DNA of 64,000 bases, taken from Caldilineaceae bacterium bin5 (lineage in GTDB: Bacteria > Chloroflexota > Anaerolineae > Caldilineales > Caldilineaceae). This document shows, one piece after another, positions 54,641 to 63,702 of the stretch (position 1 is the first letter of the stretch; each line of letters begins with the position of its first letter). The notes below the pieces were generated by a model. The model had not been told where the DNA came from. It saw only the letters and a program-made list of their open reading frames with translations, and did not search any database. The position numbers were made by a program, and so were the translations under genes. Location of the stretch: assembly GCA_002238445.1 (NCBI GenBank), contig MPML01000004.1:62001-126000 (forward strand). Reading direction: 5' to 3'.

Positions 54641-55141
54641 TCAGGCCAGGAATTCCATTTGGCTGCGCAGGGCAAAGGACCTTGTGTCGATTGCCCTTGA
54701 AGTGGCTAACACGCCGTCCAAATGGTCGCATTCGTGTTGAAGCAGCTCTGACAGATCATCTTCGAGCAGCAGGGTCTGCTTCTGCCAGCTCCGGTCAAGG
54801 AATGTTATGCGGCAAGCCTTGTGCCGCCGGACCTTTACAACCAGATCGGGAAAGCACATGCAGTCATCCCACAGCGTGATCATCTCTTCGCTTTCCTGGT
54901 CAATGACGGGATTGAAGAGGACGGTTGGGGATGAAATATACATGTAGACCATGCGCTTCATAACACCAATCTGGGGTGCGGCGATCGCCCGTCCGACACC
55001 ATACTTGCGGCGGAAGTCGAACAAAGTGTCGTGCAGATCCTGGATGACCGGTTCGAGGCTGTCGCGTTCATTGCGGCGAACCGGTTCGCAGATTTCGTAT
55101 AGTTTTGGGTGTCCAAGCAAGAGTACCTGTTGAACTGCCAT
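54641..55141 (-). CDS. Divergent peptide deformylase
   Basis: 166-aa metalloenzyme that removes formyl from nascent N-formylmethionine. Motif I GVGRAIAAPQIG (48-59) and motif III HECDHLDG (136-143) are present; motif II is WDDCMCFPD, giving the Cys94 ligand but not the canonical EGCLS. ATG 55141 with AGGAG upstream; the ORF is open much further, but sequence beyond MAVQQVLLLGHPKL has no coding character. Deformylases with an altered motif II can have different roles; PDF-like decoy or accessory forms are known. No methionyl-tRNA formyltransferase gene is adjacent. Confidence 0.82.
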   Translation of the reverse strand: MAVQQVLLLGHPKLYEICEPVRRNERDSLEPVIQDLHDTLFDFRRKYGVGRAIAAPQIGVMKRMVYMYISSPTVLFNPVIDQESEEMITLWDDCMCFPDLVVKVRRHKACRITFLDRSWQKQTLLLEDDLSELLQHECDHLDGVLATSRAIDTRSFALRSQMEFLA

Positions 55142-55432
55142 CTGGGTGCTCCTATGTCCGAAAACATGCAAGTGAATCAACCGGGACCGCGTCTCCAATT
55201 CCACTCCGCGCATCGTTAAGCAATTTGACAATCTCAATTGCCTTTCATTGAGCCCGCTATAAAGGGTACAGTAAACAGGAAGATCTGGACAAGAGGCACA
55301 TCGGCGGGCTCGAACCGACAAGCTGCCGTACTTTGGGGGGAAATTGGAGCGTTGAGCGCACGGCCGCTGCGCTATGCTCGACGTGAAATCGCGTATTGAC
55401 AACGCCTTCCTTACAGTATAGAGTCCCGACAA

Positions 55433-58147
55433 ATGACTACCACCTGGACAACGCACGGATTCGAGAGCTTTCGCCAAGGCCACTTCGGCAATGCAGGGCA
55501 GAACCTGTATGTGTCCCGCGCCGGCGTTCTGCAGCGCATCCACCAGTATGATCTCAATGGCAACGGCCACCTGGACCTGGTCTACTGTAACAGCCAGAAT
55601 CACCAGGAGCGCCCGCCGGCCTACGTGTACGAAGACCCGTTAGGGGCAGTGAGCCTCACGGAGTTGCCGGCGGAGGGCGCGTGGACGGGTGCGGTCGCAG
55701 ACCTGAATGGTGACGGTTATGACGACCTGGTGCTGGGGATGCGGAACAACGGGATTCGTCCCGACCTCAATGCCATCGTCTACTACGGCGCGCCCGACGG
55801 GATGAGCGAGCGCCGGCAGCAGCAGTTGCCGGTTCCGCAATGCGAATCGGTGGCTGCTGGGGACTTTGATGGTGACGGATTTCCCGACCTGGCCTTTGTC
55901 AGCCAAGGCTCGCTGCGCATATTCTATCAGACCGAGCTGGGATTCGAGCCGCACCGGTTCGTCGACCTTGAGATCTCCGCGGAGCAGCTGGCGGCCGGCG
56001 ACCTGGACGGGGACGGCTACGCCGACCTGGTCGTACGCAGCGGCGATGGATTGGTGTCAATCTACTGGGGCGGCGCAGACGGTATCCAGTCTGGACGGGA
56101 GACGGTCTGTAATGATCCAGACGCAGATCAGACCGGCCTGAACGAGGTGGCAGCGCAATATGCGGAGCACGTGGAGGAGGCCAGGCCGCTGGCCGGCGTC
56201 ATCAAGCTGGACGGCGTACCCCATCTGTTCTTGCCTCAGCCACAGGATGTCTCCCTCGTGCCAGTCGGCGCGGACCGAAGTCTGGGTACGCCGCTGGTGC
56301 TTGCCTGTGCGAGCGCCATGGCAGTCGCAGTGGGCGATGTAAATGGCGACGGCCATGATGACCTCGTGCTGGCCTGCCGCGAGCCAACTGACGAAGGTGA
56401 GCGTTCGTGGATCTATTGGGGCGGCGATAGAGGGTTTGACGAGAAGCGCCGCATTCCACTAAGGAGTCATCACGCCTGCGATGTTGCGGTCGCAGACCTG
56501 ACCGGCGACGGCTGTGCCGATGTGATCCTCTGTCAGACCCACACTGCTGACTCCTACAGTGCCGACTCGCTCATCTACCGCGGGAACCGCGACGGCGTAG
56601 ACCACGATCCCGTCCGCCTTCCCTGTCACGACGCTCGCCGCGTACTGCTGGCTGGGGCGGGCTCTGACATGGCGCCGCAAGTCATCTTTGTCAACCATTT
56701 TGGCCGTAACCGCCTGGGCAACATCAATCCTTTTATCTACTTTGGCGGGCCGGAAGGTTTCTCGCCACAGCGGCGCCAGGAGCTGCCAGGCTGGGGCGCG
56801 GTCGAGGCCGTCTGTTGCGACTTCGACGATGACGGCCGCGTGGACATCGTGCTGGCCAACGCATCGGAAAACTCGGTTGACCGCGATCCGGGCTCCTATC
56901 TGCTGCGGAACGGGCCGCAGGGGTTCGCAGACGAACCAACCTGGATCCTGCCGACAGCAAGGGCGCACGGCGTCTGCGTCGGGGACGTCAACCGCGACGG
57001 CTATCTTGATCTTATTTTCTGTGGCTTCGACAATCCCGACCTGCTGATCTTCTACGGCGGTTCCGCCGATCCAGCGACAGGGCTGTGCTTCGATACGGTC
57101 AATCCGCAGCGCATACGCATGGAATATGAGGGCGAGGTATACAACGAACCGCGCTGGATCTACCTGGCTGATCTCAACAACAATGGCTGGCTGGATCTGG
57201 TAGTGCCCCAGATCGCGTATGACCGCAGCTTGATTCTGTGGGGCGGGCCGGAAGGCTTCAGCATGGACCGCTGCCAAGCGCTTTCAGTCGTGCGGGGCGC
57301 GTGCGCACGCGCGGCCGACCTGACCGGCAAAGGCTATCTGGACCTCATCATCGGCGGCCACATGACCTCGCAGGACGGACCGCACGACTCCTTTGTCTAC
57401 ATCTATTGGAACGGGCCCGACGGCCTGCGTGAGGACCGGCGTACGCTGCTGCCAGCCAGCGCGGTCAACTCGATGGCGGTGGCCGACTTCAACAACGACG
57501 GCCTGCTGGACCTCTTCATTTGCTCTTATCACAATGGGCGCGAGCGGGACATCGACTCCTTCCTCTACTGGAACCGCGCCGGGCGCGGCTTTGCCGCGAC
57601 AGACCGCACGCGCCTGTTCACACACTCCGCGTCCGGCTGTGTTGCTGCCGACTTCAATGGCGACGGCTGGGTCGACCTGGCGATCGCCAACCACAAGGTG
57701 GAGGGCGACCATATCGGCTTTTCGGCTGTCTGGTGGAATGGCCCCGATGGCTTCAGCGCCGAGCGCCAGACGCGGCTGCCGACGTCAGGCCCGCACGGGA
57801 TGACCGCGGTAAGCCCGCACAGCATCCACGACCGCGGCGCAGAGGAGTACTATGTTTCGGCGCCGTACAAATTGCCGGCGGGCGCTCGTGTGACGGAGAT
57901 TTCCTGGCAGGCGGAGACGCCGCCGCGCACCTGGTTCAAGGCCCAGTTGCGATTTGGGGACACGGCCGCTGCGTTGGAAGGAGCGGCGTGGCAAGGGTCT
58001 GGCGATGGCGCGGAGTGGATTGAAGGGCCGCAGGCGTTGCAGGCAGAAGCAACTGCCGGCCAGTGGGTTCAGTACAGACTGGCCTTGGGCGCGTGGAATG
58101 CGTGCGGCACGCCGCGCGTGACCGCGGTGGATGTGCAGTATGAATGA
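55433..58147 (+). CDS. Large FG-GAP/VCBS repeat protein
   Basis: 904 aa made of about 14 FG-GAP-like units with Ca-binding loops of the form DxNxDGxxDL, e.g. DLNGDGYDDLVLGMR, DFDGDGFPDLAFV, DVNGDGHDDLVLACR, DFDDDGRVDIVLAN, DVNRDGYLDLIFC, DLNNNGWLDLVVPQ and DFNGDGWVDLAIAN. The last 110 residues are a different beta-rich domain (TEISWQAETPPRTWFKAQLRFGD). No N-terminal signal peptide is visible, which is odd for this family. Function is likely adhesion or binding. It is preceded by a 290-bp spacer shared with the divergent deformylase gene; no other feature is seen there. Confidence 0.82.
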   Translation: MTTTWTTHGFESFRQGHFGNAGQNLYVSRAGVLQRIHQYDLNGNGHLDLVYCNSQNHQERPPAYVYEDPLGAVSLTELPAEGAWTGAVADLNGDGYDDLVLGMRNNGIRPDLNAIVYYGAPDGMSERRQQQLPVPQCESVAAGDFDGDGFPDLAFVSQGSLRIFYQTELGFEPHRFVDLEISAEQLAAGDLDGDGYADLVVRSGDGLVSIYWGGADGIQSGRETVCNDPDADQTGLNEVAAQYAEHVEEARPLAGVIKLDGVPHLFLPQPQDVSLVPVGADRSLGTPLVLACASAMAVAVGDVNGDGHDDLVLACREPTDEGERSWIYWGGDRGFDEKRRIPLRSHHACDVAVADLTGDGCADVILCQTHTADSYSADSLIYRGNRDGVDHDPVRLPCHDARRVLLAGAGSDMAPQVIFVNHFGRNRLGNINPFIYFGGPEGFSPQRRQELPGWGAVEAVCCDFDDDGRVDIVLANASENSVDRDPGSYLLRNGPQGFADEPTWILPTARAHGVCVGDVNRDGYLDLIFCGFDNPDLLIFYGGSADPATGLCFDTVNPQRIRMEYEGEVYNEPRWIYLADLNNNGWLDLVVPQIAYDRSLILWGGPEGFSMDRCQALSVVRGACARAADLTGKGYLDLIIGGHMTSQDGPHDSFVYIYWNGPDGLREDRRTLLPASAVNSMAVADFNNDGLLDLFICSYHNGRERDIDSFLYWNRAGRGFAATDRTRLFTHSASGCVAADFNGDGWVDLAIANHKVEGDHIGFSAVWWNGPDGFSAERQTRLPTSGPHGMTAVSPHSIHDRGAEEYYVSAPYKLPAGARVTEISWQAETPPRTWFKAQLRFGDTAAALEGAAWQGSGDGAEWIEGPQALQAEATAGQWVQYRLALGAWNACGTPRVTAVDVQYE

Positions 58148-58204
58148 CCAATGAAGGTCTGAATTCCCTCCACCCTGCAGCGACCAAGAGCGGCTGACTG
58201 CCAA

Positions 58205-59191
58205 TCAGCTACCGCTAAACTGGACGTGTTCCAGAACTCCCGGGTTGCAGATGTCTTTCGGCTGCCTGCCGTTGAAGAAGTCGAGCACCGCGTCCACAGC
58301 CATGTGTTCGATGCGCCCGCGGCCTTCGATCGTTGTCGTCGACGAGTGAGGGGTCGCCACGATTTTGGGATGGGTGCGCAGTCGCGAAGAGACCGGGGGC
58401 GGCTCCGGGTCAAACACATCCAGCCCCGCGCCGAGGATCTGCCCGTTGTCCAGCGCTTCCAAGAGCGCCTCTGGGTCCACGAGCGGGCCGCGGGCCAGAT
58501 TCAGGAGGACTGCCTCGGTCTTCATCTGGGCGAAGCGGTCGGCGTTCATCAGATGGTGGGTTTCCGGTGTTGACGGCGCGTGCATGCTGAGAAAGTCGGC
58601 GCTGGCGATGACGGTGTCCAAGTCGGCGAGTTCTACGCCGAGCTCGGCGGCCCGCTCCGCGGTGATGTAGGGATCGAAGGCCAGCACTCGCATATCAAAG
58701 CCGCGCCCGCAAATATGGGCCACGCGCCCGCCGATGCGACCCAGCCCCACCAGCCCGAGCGTCTTCCCCATCAGTTCCGTGCCCATTGGCAACCCTCTAG
58801 GCGCGAAGTCACCGGCAGCCAGCTGCTCCATCCCCGGTTTGACCTGCTTGGCCACTGCCAGCATCAGAGCGACCGTGTGTTCGGCGGTTGATTCGGTGGG
58901 GCCGTCTGGCGTGTTGCAGAATACAACGTGATGGCGGGTGGCGGCGTCTATGTCTACGTTGTCGATGCCTATACCTGTGCGCACGAGGATGCGCAGATTG
59001 GGCAACCGATCAAAGACTTGGTCGTTGTAGCGGATTGCCGCGGCGGCCAGAATCGCCTGGGCCGGCTTGGCGCTGCCAACTGGGTCAGCCGGGTCGGCGA
59101 TCAGACGGGTGACCGATTGGGGAAACTTGGTAAGAGCGTCCGAAAGCTGGGGCGCCTCGCTCCAGATGTGCGTCAATTCAGAAGGGTTCAT
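58205..59191 (-). CDS. D-isomer-specific 2-hydroxyacid dehydrogenase
   Basis: 328 aa. The NAD site GLVGLGRIGGRVA, then VLAFDPYI, and the catalytic set: Arg in LNLARGPLVDPEAL, Glu/Asp in AGLDVFDPEPPP, His in VATPHSSTTTIEG. N-terminus reads LRILVRTGIGIDNVDIDAATRHHVV. It resembles D-3-phosphoglycerate dehydrogenase without the C-terminal ACT domain, so the substrate is uncertain. ATG 59191 with GGAGCAGATTCC. Confidence 0.88.
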   Translation of the reverse strand: MNPSELTHIWSEAPQLSDALTKFPQSVTRLIADPADPVGSAKPAQAILAAAAIRYNDQVFDRLPNLRILVRTGIGIDNVDIDAATRHHVVFCNTPDGPTESTAEHTVALMLAVAKQVKPGMEQLAAGDFAPRGLPMGTELMGKTLGLVGLGRIGGRVAHICGRGFDMRVLAFDPYITAERAAELGVELADLDTVIASADFLSMHAPSTPETHHLMNADRFAQMKTEAVLLNLARGPLVDPEALLEALDNGQILGAGLDVFDPEPPPVSSRLRTHPKIVATPHSSTTTIEGRGRIEHMAVDAVLDFFNGRQPKDICNPGVLEHVQFSGS

Positions 59192-59223
59192 GGAATCTGC
59201 TCCGAGCAGGCGTAATTTGGTGG

Positions 59224-59661
59224 TTATGTGGGAAGTTCGAGAGGATGCTGCCAATCTAATCCCTTGAAACGACCGAAATCTCGGTCGGTAAAGATCCAGG
59301 TGCAACCCGACTCAATCGCGAGGGCCGCAAAGTAAGCGTCAGGAGTGAGATTTCCCTTGGCATTGGATTCCCTACATAGTCGACAGAAAATCTCCCAGTG
59401 TTGTGTCTCAGGCCGAATGATCCTGCAGTTAGCCTGACTGCGAACTTCCTCGACAAATGCCAGGGCATCCACAAAGGAACTGGGCGGATCGAAAATGCGT
59501 GGATGCGTAACGATGCGGAGGAATCCGCTCAGAACCAGTTCCGCCGTTCCGTAGATATGGGTTCCGTTTATCAGATTTTCCAACCAATGCAGATAGGCGA
59601 GATGATTTGGGGATTCTTCTCTGTGGGCGTAGACCAACACATTTACGTCAGGAAGAAACAT
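59224..59661 (-). CDS. vapC: VapC-type PIN-domain toxin
   Basis: 145-aa ribonuclease toxin. N-terminal FLPDVNVLVYAHREESP (catalytic D5), TAELVLSGFLRIVTHP, then DAYFAALAIESGCTWIFTDRDFGRF, the last Asp pair of PIN domains. It overlaps the antitoxin gene by 14 bp. It should cleave tRNA or rRNA when freed from its antitoxin. Start ATG. Confidence 0.87.
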   Translation of the reverse strand: MFLPDVNVLVYAHREESPNHLAYLHWLENLINGTHIYGTAELVLSGFLRIVTHPRIFDPPSSFVDALAFVEEVRSQANCRIIRPETQHWEIFCRLCRESNAKGNLTPDAYFAALAIESGCTWIFTDRDFGRFKGLDWQHPLELPT

Positions 59662-59899
59662 CCAATTCTTCCATCTTGTCTAGCAGGGCGGCAGAGTCGT
59701 CAAGATTAATTCCAGGACGTACACCCTTGCCTTTCACAGTTGTTAGAGACACCCGAGGGCGGTCGGCTTGCACTATGCGTCGTGCAAGCATTTCGCGCAG
59801 CGCCTCCTCGACGACAGCAGTGAGTGTCTTGCCCGTCGTAGCTGCGTATACTTTCGCTTTCGTCAATAGGTCGTCGTCTAAAATGATCGATGTTTTCAT
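59648..59899 (-). CDS. vapB: VapB-type antitoxin
   Basis: 83 aa, ribbon-helix-helix type: MKTSIILDDDLLTKAKVYAATTGKTLTAVVEEALREML. The ATG at 59899 starts the conserved MKTSI; the ORF runs on to 59935. The tail KGVRPGINLDDSAALLDKMEE would wrap the toxin. It precedes vapC with 14 bp overlap. Confidence 0.82.
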   Translation of the reverse strand: MKTSIILDDDLLTKAKVYAATTGKTLTAVVEEALREMLARRIVQADRPRVSLTTVKGKGVRPGINLDDSAALLDKMEELDVSS

Positions 59900-59931
59900 G
59901 CCAAAGAGAATATTACATGCTCTCCGATAAG

Positions 59932-60522
59932 TCAATATTTCTGGCGAATCTCAGAAAGCGTCGTGTAGCGCATCACCAAGCGGTCCTGACCCGTCGGTGT
60001 CACATCCACGAAGCCGGCGCGGCGAAATGTTTCCGGCGTGCCCATGTAAGTGTACGACGTGGCATCCGGAGCGACTGGATAGCCTTCGACAATAGGAGCA
60101 TTTTGGTCGCGGGCGTAGTCGACCGCAGCCTTCAACAGCATGCTCGTGAGCCCCTGGCGACGGAAATGGCGATCCACGAAAAGACACACAATCGACCATA
60201 CAGGGGAGTCGTCGATGCGGGGCAGCGCGCGGTAGCGTTCCAAGGCATGGTAGGTCTCCCGCGGCGCGATCGAACACCACGCGACCGGTTGCTCCTCTGA
60301 GTATGCGAGGATTCCGACAGGGGTACACGCGCGCACCAGCTCTTCGAGCGCGTCCACACGGTCCTGTTTGGATGAACGGCGATAGGCGGAGCTGGTCATT
60401 CGCCATCGCATGCAGGAACAGTAACGGAATTTGCCGTGGCACTGCGAAAAAGAAATCAGATCGGGCAATCGCTCGGGTGTTACCGGTCGAAACTGAATGC
60501 TAAGAGAGTTGATATCGTTCAA
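59932..60522 (-). CDS. GNAT-family N-acetyltransferase
   Basis: 196-aa acetyltransferase: PVGILAYSEEQPVAWCSIAPR, then WSIVCLFVDRHFRRQGLTSMLLKAAVDYARDQNA, containing the R-x2-G/A acetyl-CoA loop (RRQGLTS). C-terminal YMGTPETFRRAGFVDV is typical. The N-terminus has CHGKFRYCSCMRW, a Cys-rich motif seen in a GNAT subgroup. Substrate unknown. It is 32 bp upstream of the vapB start, on the same strand. Confidence 0.85.
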   Translation of the reverse strand: MNDINSLSIQFRPVTPERLPDLISFSQCHGKFRYCSCMRWRMTSSAYRRSSKQDRVDALEELVRACTPVGILAYSEEQPVAWCSIAPRETYHALERYRALPRIDDSPVWSIVCLFVDRHFRRQGLTSMLLKAAVDYARDQNAPIVEGYPVAPDATSYTYMGTPETFRRAGFVDVTPTGQDRLVMRYTTLSEIRQKY

Positions 60523-61228
60523 GGCTCAAGCCAGCTAAATGCCAGTGCGAAGAAAAGGCTTTGGAATTCATCCCCTATGGGACCCGGTTGCTCGAAACTT
60601 CACTTTCACCGTTTCACTCTATTGGAAACTTCCCCTGATCAACAAATCCAGCCAGTGGTAACGAGTAATCAATGTGCGAGACCCGCCGGGCAGACGTTCC
60701 CCGGCATCAGCGATGCTTTGGCCAGCGCCCCTTTCCTTCTGAATGGCGGTTGATGATTTCGCTCTGATTCGCGCATTCAGGGCGGCGGGCAGCCATTTGG
60801 GCTGGTGAGGTACCGATACCATTTCCGACCTGCCAGCACCTATTTGGATCATCCTGGCCCAAAAAGACCTGTTTGACTCAGTCCACACTTTTATAGTATA
60901 AAAATGAACGCACCATCATTTCTGGGACTGTCGTGCGCTTTTGGGGTTCGTTACTTAACTGCTTTAGCAAGGCTTGGCCTTTGTAGTGTCGTTGCGCAAT
61001 GGCTTCCTGGTCATTGATCATTCACCCATCCTTGGCTGAATTCGAATAAGTGTCCAATTGAACCCCTTAGTCTCTTGCTAATCCAAAAGCCTAAGTCACT
61101 CAACTGCACCTTCCACAAGTGCCGCGGCAGCAGCCGAGTCTGGTTCTGCTTGCCAAGCCAAGGGCTAGCGGGGACAGGCTATCTGACGGTTTCAATCTAC
61201 GGTTCCTGGATTCCTGAGGAGGAAAACC
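60523..61228. other. Gene-free 5' region of the sugar importer
   Basis: No ORF with coding character. The A/T-rich stretch TTTGACTCAGTCCACACTTT then TATAGTATAAA (60876-60902) is a weak promoter-like candidate, with imperfect spacing. A strong ribosome site GAGGAGG occurs just before the ATG at 61229. Nothing else supported. Confidence 0.45.
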
Positions 61229-62539
61229 ATGCAGAAACTAACTCGATTCTCAGTGTTGGCGGCCATGATAGTTCTGGCTGTCCTCCTGTCAGCTTGCGTA
61301 GCTCAACCCGAGTCGGCAGCTGGAACGGCCTCCGAAGCAGACGCGATGGAGGAGGAAGTCGTCGAGATCACCTGGCTCCAATGGTGGGTCAATGAATGGG
61401 GACCAGACAATCACGCCCAGTTAATCGCCGACTTTGAAGCCCAGAATCCTAACATCAAAGTGACCGTTGTCGACGTCCCTTGGCCTGAAATGGCCGGTAA
61501 GCTTCAGGCTGCCGCTGCCGGAGGAAGCGAATCATACGACCTCTTCGGTACGGAGTCCACGTGGATCGCGGGCCTGACCAAACAGGGGTTCATCGAAGAC
61601 CTTGGTCCATGGCTGGAGAATGATCCCGAGTTCGCAGCCAAACTGACACCGACAACGCCGATGAACCTGCTTGGCGAGACCAGGGGACTCTGCCTCTATC
61701 TCATTCCCTACCAGTTCGCCTATAACGTCGACATTTTCGAAGAGAAAGGCCTTGAGCCGCCGACCAACTGGGATGAGTTTGTGGCTGTCCTGGAAGCTCT
61801 GCGAGACGAAGAGTCGAATTCCTACGGGATGAGTATGCCGCTGCAGGACGGTGGCTTTCTACTGTTGCGCTACTTCAACTTCCGTCTTGCCCAAGAGGGC
61901 GGCCAAATGCTTGACGCCGACGGCAACGTTGCCTTTAACTCTGCCGAAGGTGTGGCAGCCATGCAGTGGTGGAAGGATCTCTACGACAAAGACCTGGTCG
62001 TACCCGGTTCCTTTGGCGAGGACCAGGCCCTGATGCTGGAGTTTGTGGCCAGCGGTCAGACGGCGGCAATCATCGACGGGCCGTTCATCTGGACCAAAGC
62101 GAAACAGATCGATCCCGAAATCAGAATGGCTTATGCGCCAGCTTGGACGCATAACACCGGCGGCTACTCCTGGGCATGCAGCGGCATGGGCATCGCCGCC
62201 AACTCTCCCCATAAGGAAGAAGCCTGGGAGTTCTTCAAGTACATTTATTCGGATGCAGTATCGCTCAAGATGACCCAGACAGTCAGCTTGTTGTGGGCGA
62301 CTAACGCTGCTGTTGATTCGCTGGCAGATTCGGAAGATCCCATGTTGAGGCATGTCCCCGCATTTGCCAATCAGGATCCTGAGAGCAACATCCTGTTTGC
62401 TCCCCTTCCGGAAGCCTCTAAGCTGATCGACGCATTTCAGCAGGCATTCCAACAGGTGCTTGCCGGGGAAAAGGATGCTCAGACAGCACTGGATGAGGCT
62501 GCAGCCGTCTGGCAGGCGGAATTGGATGCCGCCAAGTAA
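61229..62539 (+). CDS. Family 1 sugar ABC substrate-binding lipoprotein
   Basis: 436 aa. Lipobox LAVLLSAC then VAQPESAAG, a tail like that of the BtuF-like protein of this window. Typical of CUT1 binding proteins: ITWLQWWVNEWG, IADFEAQNPNIKVTVVDVPWPEMAGKL, VDIFEEKGLEPPTNWDEFV, SCACSGMGIAANSPHKEEAWEFFKYI-like WACSGMGIAANSPHKEEAWEF. It captures an oligosaccharide or sugar alcohol. GAGGAGG precedes the ATG. Confidence 0.92.
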   Translation: MQKLTRFSVLAAMIVLAVLLSACVAQPESAAGTASEADAMEEEVVEITWLQWWVNEWGPDNHAQLIADFEAQNPNIKVTVVDVPWPEMAGKLQAAAAGGSESYDLFGTESTWIAGLTKQGFIEDLGPWLENDPEFAAKLTPTTPMNLLGETRGLCLYLIPYQFAYNVDIFEEKGLEPPTNWDEFVAVLEALRDEESNSYGMSMPLQDGGFLLLRYFNFRLAQEGGQMLDADGNVAFNSAEGVAAMQWWKDLYDKDLVVPGSFGEDQALMLEFVASGQTAAIIDGPFIWTKAKQIDPEIRMAYAPAWTHNTGGYSWACSGMGIAANSPHKEEAWEFFKYIYSDAVSLKMTQTVSLLWATNAAVDSLADSEDPMLRHVPAFANQDPESNILFAPLPEASKLIDAFQQAFQQVLAGEKDAQTALDEAAAVWQAELDAAK

Positions 62540-62624
62540 CGTTAAGGACCCAACAGTCTTCTGATGGTTCCGTTGGCGCATAGAGGTCTGTTTCGGAGCA
62601 GTACCTGAAATTGCGAACTGTCAA

Positions 62625-62664
62625 GGGGCCTTGCAGGCGTTCACGAACTGCAAGGCCCCCTTTT
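62625..62664 (+). terminator. Intercistronic terminator-like hairpin
   Basis: 12-bp stem GGGGCCTTGCAG / CTGCAAGGCCCC followed by CTTTTGGG. It lies between the binding-protein gene and the first permease gene, so it may reduce permease expression relative to the binding protein. Confidence 0.78.
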
Positions 62665-62715
62665 GGGTGCCCGCTCCATTTCCGAAATCTCCCTCGAAAG
62701 TCAGAGAGAAATCAT

Positions 62716-63702
62716 ATGCGTGAAAAGGGGACGCCACCTGCAGCTTCTTCAGCTACGGGAGAAGAGGTCACGGCAGGCAAAGGGATCGAGTCAGGGTCTG
62801 TGCGCGCGCGTCGAGTCCCTTGGCGAATGATGAATGGGTACTTCTTTGTGGGGCCGGCAATTCTCTTCTTCCTGTTTGTGAGCGTCTTCCCCCTTCTGCG
62901 AACTTTGCAGATGAGCCTGGTGGATGTTGAAGCAGGCGTGCCCAAATTCGTCGGCATCCGGCACTATACAGATCTTGTGCAGGACCCGTGGTTCTGGAAT
63001 AGCCTGAGGAATGTCCTTGTATTCACCATATCCTCGGTAATCCTGCACATATCAATCGGCATGGGATTGGCTTTACTGCTGAATGAAGAGTGGTTCAATA
63101 CCACCTTGAGAAACTTTATGCGCGGCCTGCTGATTCTGCCTTGGGTCTTTTCCACGGCATCTTCGGGCCTGATGTGGACACTCCTCTATCATCCATTTGG
63201 ACTCCTGAATTACATGTGGGTAGGGCTCTTGAACCAGGAGGCGCCTATTGAATTCCTGGCCAAACCGGGTCTGGCAATGGCTTCGGTTGTAGCGGTAAAT
63301 ACCTGGAAGTCCTATCCGTTCTACATGATCATAATTCTTGGTGGCCTGCAGGCGATCCCAGCCGAGATATACGAAGCGGCCAAGGTTGACGGGGCCAACG
63401 CCTGGAAACGGTTTTGGCACGTCACCCTACCCCAACTGCGACCCATCCTGATCGCGATCTCGACTATAGACATCATTACAACCGTAGGCCACGTCGACCT
63501 GATTCGGATGCTAACACGGGGCGGTCCTCTCCGTAGCACCGAGACGGTGGCCTATTACATCTATAAGACGGCCCTGCTGGATGGAAATCTTGGGTACGGC
63601 GCGGCAGTCAGCACACTCATGTTGATCATGCTTGCTATCCTTATCATTATCTATCTGAGAGTCTTGTCTCAAGGAGGAGATGCGGGTGAAACGAGCTTCT
63701 GA
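62716..63702 (+). CDS. MalF-type sugar ABC permease
   Basis: 328-aa permease. GYFFVGPAILFFLFVSVFPLLRTLQMSL at the start, then the EAA loop PAEIYEAAKVDGANAWKRFWHVTLPQLRP and TRGGPLRSTETVAYYIYKTAL, standard CUT1. About 50 residues of hydrophilic Ser/Gly-rich sequence precede the first TM. ATG 62716 is chosen by AGAGAGAAA upstream; the ORF is open to 62611, which overlaps the terminator. Confidence 0.92.
   Translation: MREKGTPPAASSATGEEVTAGKGIESGSVRARRVPWRMMNGYFFVGPAILFFLFVSVFPLLRTLQMSLVDVEAGVPKFVGIRHYTDLVQDPWFWNSLRNVLVFTISSVILHISIGMGLALLLNEEWFNTTLRNFMRGLLILPWVFSTASSGLMWTLLYHPFGLLNYMWVGLLNQEAPIEFLAKPGLAMASVVAVNTWKSYPFYMIIILGGLQAIPAEIYEAAKVDGANAWKRFWHVTLPQLRPILIAISTIDIITTVGHVDLIRMLTRGGPLRSTETVAYYIYKTALLDGNLGYGAAVSTLMLIMLAILIIIYLRVLSQGGDAGETSF

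Noticed and set aside
54442-54675. A 77-aa gene on the minus strand
   Set aside because: No family resemblance or ribosome site, and it overlaps the end of the deformylase gene.
55604-57277. Long minus-strand ORFs inside the FG-GAP gene, such as 56459-57277
   Set aside because: They are shadows caused by the biased codons of the calcium-binding repeats.
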